Shown here: one piece after another, positions 6,250-8,320 of the stretch
Layout of the letters: the number at the start of each line of letters is the position of its first letter
Position numbering within the stretch: position 1 is the first letter of the stretch
Assembly: GCA_021162925.1 (NCBI GenBank)
Contig: JAGGXQ010000117.1
Span: forward strand, 1-8,320
Direction: 5' to 3'
Source: Nitrososphaerota archaeon
Lineage (GTDB): Archaea; Thermoproteota; Nitrososphaeria; Nitrososphaerales; JAGGXQ01
Length of the DNA: 8,320 nt
Notes under the pieces: model-generated
Told to the model about the DNA's origin: nothing
The model's database searches: none
What the model saw: only the letters and a program-made list of their open reading frames with translations
Translations under genes and position numbers: made by a program

Positions 6250-7938
6250 CTACAGGATCATCTCCCTCAGGCTCGAACCCGGGGCCACGAACGGCAAGAC
6301 GTCCTCCTCCGGGGATACGATCAGGTCTATCACCGTCGTGACGTCGCTCTTCAGGGCATACCTCAAGGCGGCTTCGGCATCCTCGACCGACTCGGCCCTT
6401 ATCCCCTGGGCCCCGTAGGCCTGAGCCAGCTTCACGAAGTCCGGTATCCCCTTCAGATCGCTCGCCATGTACCTCCTCCCGTAGAACATCCGCTGCCACT
6501 GGACTATCATGCCGAGGGATCGGTTGTCGAGTATCAGCACTATAACCGGTATGTTCTCGGTCACCGACGTCGCAAGGGAGTTCTCGGTCATGCCGAAGCT
6601 ACCATCCCCGGCTATGTCCATGACCGGGACGTCGGGCTTCGCCACCTTCGCACCTATCGCTGCGGGAAAACCGAACCCCATCGTCCCCAGGCCTCCGGAG
6701 GTCAGGAAGGTGTTGGGCTTGAGGACGTCGAAGTGAAGGGAGGCCCACATCTGGCACTGCCCCACTTCTGTAGTTACCAGGGCATCGGGAGGGAGCAACT
6801 CCCTTGCCTTCTTCAGGACCAAGGCGGGCTTTGCGCCCTTCCCGTCGACGAGCTTCATCTCCCTGAACTCCTCCTTGACCTCCCTCACCCTCTTCGCCCA
6901 AAGGGTCTCCTCTCCCTTCACGTAGCTCTTCATAACCTCTTCGAGCAGCATGGAAAGAACGGCCTTCGCATCCCCGACTACCGTCAGATCGACTTCAACG
7001 TTCTTTTCGAGCTCCGACTGGTCTATGTCGACGTGTATCAGCTTGGCATCGGCCCCGAAGTCCTCGAACCTGCCGACGGTCCTATCCGAGAACCTCATCC
7101 CGACCGCAAGTATCAGATCGGCCTCCACAACGAGCTTGTTGGCAGCGGGCCTGCCGTGCATCCCTATCGGGCCCAGGGAGAGCGGGTGGTTTTCGGGTAT
7201 CGCCCCCTTCCCCATAAGGGTCGTTGCTACGGGCGTTTGAAGCAGCTCAGCCAGGGCGACCAGCTCCCTGGTAGCTCCGGATATCAGGACGCCTCCTCCC
7301 GCCAGGATGATCGGCCTCTCCGCGTTGAGCAGGAGCTCCTTGGCCCGCTTTATCTTCAGCGGGTCCGGCTTCACTTCAGGCAAGTATCCCCTTATCTCGG
7401 CCATGTCGGGGAACTCCATCTCGGCCTCCCCGATCTGGACGTCTTTTGGGACGTCGATGACGACAGGCCCCGGCCTACCAGTAGTAGCAATATAGAAGGC
7501 CTTCTTCACGGTCTCCGGTATCTCCTCCGGCCTCCTGGGCTGGAAGTTGTACTTCGTGATCGGCATGCTGACCCCTATCATATCGGTCTCCTGAAAGGCA
7601 TCCCTCCCTATCATGCTCGTCGGCACCTGGCCCGTGATCGCCACCACGGGCGAGGAGTCCATCATCGCCGTCGCTATCCCGGTTATCAGGTTCGTCGAGC
7701 CGGGGCCGGACGTGCCGGAGCATACGCCCGCCCTTCGCTCCTCCCTCAAAGCCCTGGCGTACCCATCGGCCATGTGGGCTGCACATTGCTCGTGCCTGGC
7801 GAGTACGTGCCTTATGTCGTAGTCGTATAGGACGTCGTAGATCGTCAGGGTCGCGCCCCCTGGTATGCCGAATATCACGTCTACCTTCTCCCTTTTGAGA
7901 GACTCCACGAGAGCCTTTGCACCAGACATATAGACCAT
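6250..7938 (-). CDS. ilvB: Acetohydroxyacid (acetolactate) synthase catalytic large subunit
   Basis: This 562-residue thiamine diphosphate enzyme makes acetolactate from two pyruvates, and acetohydroxybutyrate for isoleucine. The N-terminal ThDP domain (about 1-170) has FGIPGGA and RHEQ with catalytic Glu50. The central FAD/DHS-like domain (about 190-330) includes GGGVLISGA. The C-terminal domain (about 375-535) has GGLGTMGFGFPAAIGA, the diphosphate/Mg motif GDGS (444-447) through Asp471-Asn472, and SLGMIVQWQ. The length is typical and no catalytic residue is missing. ATG at 7938 is preceded by GGGGTG, 7 bases away; the in-frame ATG at 7929 lacks this. The subunit partner ilvN follows after 8 bases. 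Expression is probably controlled by the upstream leader (7971-8039) and the hairpin next to the start, as judged from the sequence only. Confidence 0.96.
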   Translation of the reverse strand: MVYMSGAKALVESLKREKVDVIFGIPGGATLTIYDVLYDYDIRHVLARHEQCAAHMADGYARALREERRAGVCSGTSGPGSTNLITGIATAMMDSSPVVAITGQVPTSMIGRDAFQETDMIGVSMPITKYNFQPRRPEEIPETVKKAFYIATTGRPGPVVIDVPKDVQIGEAEMEFPDMAEIRGYLPEVKPDPLKIKRAKELLLNAERPIILAGGGVLISGATRELVALAELLQTPVATTLMGKGAIPENHPLSLGPIGMHGRPAANKLVVEADLILAVGMRFSDRTVGRFEDFGADAKLIHVDIDQSELEKNVEVDLTVVGDAKAVLSMLLEEVMKSYVKGEETLWAKRVREVKEEFREMKLVDGKGAKPALVLKKARELLPPDALVTTEVGQCQMWASLHFDVLKPNTFLTSGGLGTMGFGFPAAIGAKVAKPDVPVMDIAGDGSFGMTENSLATSVTENIPVIVLILDNRSLGMIVQWQRMFYGRRYMASDLKGIPDFVKLAQAYGAQGIRAESVEDAEAALRYALKSDVTTVIDLIVSPEEDVLPFVAPGSSLREMIL

Positions 7939-7967
7939 GCCAAAACACCCCGCAGAGAGTTTTGGGC
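7939..7967 (-). promoter_or_regulatory. Hairpin/inverted repeat bracketing the ilvB Shine-Dalgarno
   Basis: On the minus strand GCCCAAAAC (7967-7959) can pair with GTTTTGGC (7946-7939), giving 8 pairs with one bulged C (7 contiguous: CCAAAAC with GTTTTGG). The 12-base loop ends with the ilvB ribosome-binding G run, and the 3' arm touches the ATG. In RNA it would hinder ilvB initiation. There is no U run after it, so it does not look like a transcription terminator. As DNA it could instead be an operator for a dimeric regulator. Confidence 0.5.
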
Positions 7968-7970
7968 TTT

Positions 7971-8039
7971 TCAGAGGAGCAAGGACAACAATAGAATGCT
8001 AATGCTCACGGGAATTTGGAAGTCGAAGTCCTTGCCCAT
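7971..8039 (-). CDS. Candidate branched-chain leader peptide of the ilv-leu operon
   Basis: A 22-codon frame begins at ATG 8039 and ends at TGA 7973-7971. The first eight residues are MGKDFDFQ and the remainder is IPVSISILLLSLLL: three Ile, one Val and six Leu among 14. All three Ile codons are ATT, a minority codon in the neighbouring genes, and Leu uses CTA, TTG (three times) and CTC (twice). A TATA-like box 27-28 bases upstream puts the predicted start site at the ATG, so translation would be leaderless. The stop is 32 bases before ilvB and 3 bases before the hairpin. Bacterial ilv and leu operons use such peptides to sense charged tRNA. I infer the same logic here: stalling on the Leu codons would cover the 5' arm of the hairpin and free ilvB. 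A chance ORF or a tiny membrane peptide are the alternatives. Confidence 0.55.
   Translation of the reverse strand: MGKDFDFQIPVSISILLLSLLL
7979..8035. repeat. Inverted repeat within the leader reading frame
   Basis: Plus-strand GCAAGGAC at 7979-7986 is the exact reverse complement of GTCCTTGC at 8028-8035, separated by 41 bases. In the leftward RNA, leader codons 2-4 would pair with codons 18-21, the Leu-rich end. A ribosome moving through the leader would open this stem before reaching the second hairpin. Confidence 0.5.
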
Positions 8040-8062
8040 TGCGGGGGGTCTAAAACCTAGAG

Positions 8063-8070
8063 TTAATAAA
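8063..8070 (-). promoter_or_regulatory. TATA-like promoter of the ilv-leu operon
   Basis: On the minus strand this reads TTTATTAA, preceded by GATAGATAGA. It lies 5 bases after the lysK stop codon. Its centre is 27-28 bases before the leader ATG at 8039, so transcription would begin at about 8040, next to the start codon. No Shine-Dalgarno sequence precedes the leader ATG, in agreement with a leaderless start. Confidence 0.6.
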
Positions 8071-8075
8071 TCTAT

Positions 8076-8320
8076 CTATCGAATCAGCTTCAGCAGGTTG
8101 AGGGCGGTCTTCCTGTATATCTCTATGCTCTTCAGGTAGTCTTCGAGCCTGAGCACCTCCTCCCTCGTATGAGAGAGTCTCGGATCGCCGGGGCCGTAGC
8201 TCACCACCGGTATCCCGAGGGCGTTCCCTATCGTGTTCATATCGGCCGTGCCGGTCTTGTTGACCATGGCCGGCTTGAGCTTAAGGACCTCGACTATCGC
8301 CCTGACCAAGGCCCTCACGA
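8076..8320 (-). CDS. lysK: [Amino-group carrier protein]-lysine/ornithine hydrolase LysK, C-terminal part
   Basis: The gene runs off the right edge; 81 codons and the stop (TAG, 8078-8076) are visible. The protein is the C-terminal catalytic part of an M20-family metallopeptidase-like deacylase. It contains KTGTADMN and the run SYGPGDPRLSHTREE, whose His is the expected metal ligand, and ends with a long helix (LEDYLKSIEIYRKTALNLLKL). LysK releases lysine from the carrier protein LysW, the last step of the archaeal aminoadipate lysine pathway; in some archaea it also releases ornithine. A GTG at 8318 is in frame but is an internal Val codon rather than a start, because the conserved domain must continue upstream. 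The ilv-leu promoter begins just after its stop codon, so lysK seems to end a separate unit. Confidence 0.88.
   Translation of the reverse strand, partial: VRALVRAIVEVLKLKPAMVNKTGTADMNTIGNALGIPVVSYGPGDPRLSHTREEVLRLEDYLKSIEIYRKTALNLLKLIR

Noticed and set aside
6242..6499. Upstream extension of ilvN that would make a 253-residue protein.
   Set aside because: The added residues lie out of frame inside the conserved end of ilvB, and family members begin at the ACT domain that starts with the ATG at 6241.
8050..8057. TATA-like TTTTAGA run on the minus strand as an alternative ilv promoter.
   Set aside because: It is a poorer match than TTTATTAA at 8063-8070 and would start transcription inside the leader frame with no coding start at the expected distance.
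1..8320. tRNA, rRNA, CRISPR arrays, insertion sequences or integration sites.
   Set aside because: I saw no tRNA-like arms with T-loop signature, no regularly spaced repeats, no transposase and no terminal repeats; the only long repeat is the internal VAT duplication.

Overview
The window reads as ordinary chromosomal DNA of a thermophilic archaeon. Reasons: archaeal-only gene families (a two-ring Cdc48/VAT ATPase with an archaeal N-domain, the aEF-1beta exchange factor beside its zinc-ribbon partner, the carrier-protein lysine hydrolase LysK), several start codons 25-28 bases downstream of TATA-like boxes with no leader, moderately high GC, and Arg and Ile codons dominated by AGG and ATA. 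The dehydrogenase resembles the Sulfolobus type and the synthase resembles methanogen LeuA/CimA. A TACK-group or korarchaeal/methanomethylicial lineage is plausible, but I cannot fix it from this sequence.

Layout: nearly everything lies on the minus strand, so transcription runs from right to left. At the right edge is the 3' end of lysK (8076-8320). Next comes a promoter, a short leader region and a branched-chain amino-acid operon: ilvB (7938-6250), ilvN (6241-5738), leuA (5757-4252) and leuB (4247-3225), tightly packed or overlapping. A second TATA-like element lies over the leuB stop codon and appears to start a translation/proteostasis unit: a 57-aa double zinc ribbon (3198-3025), aEF-1beta (3015-2752), Cdc48/VAT (2748-574) and a 76-aa winged-helix-like protein whose GTG start overlaps the VAT stop (577-347). 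The plus-strand stand-alone Lrp/AsnC effector-domain gene (129-362) converges on that unit and overlaps its end by 16 bases. It is divergent from the first codons of a probable Nre DNA-repair gene cut by the left edge (56-1). Both of these appear leaderless.

How the genes fit together: IlvB and IlvN form acetohydroxyacid synthase, the shared first step to valine, leucine and isoleucine. LeuA and LeuB are the committing and oxidative steps of leucine synthesis. LysK completes lysine (or ornithine) synthesis by the LysW pathway. Zinc ribbon, EF-1beta and VAT link translation with protein unfolding. VAT ends in Met-Tyr-Ala, a match to the HbYX proteasome-docking motif.

The most interesting signal is between lysK and ilvB. 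A 22-codon reading frame (8039-7971) begins 27-28 bases after a TATA-like box and ends 32 bases before ilvB. Ten of its last 14 residues are Ile, Val or Leu. It contains one inverted repeat and is followed by a second that brackets the ilvB ribosome-binding site and start. This looks like a branched-chain leader peptide with a translational attenuator, the logic of bacterial ilv/leu operons but in an archaeon and apparently leaderless. The interpretation is inference; the reading frame and repeats are directly visible.
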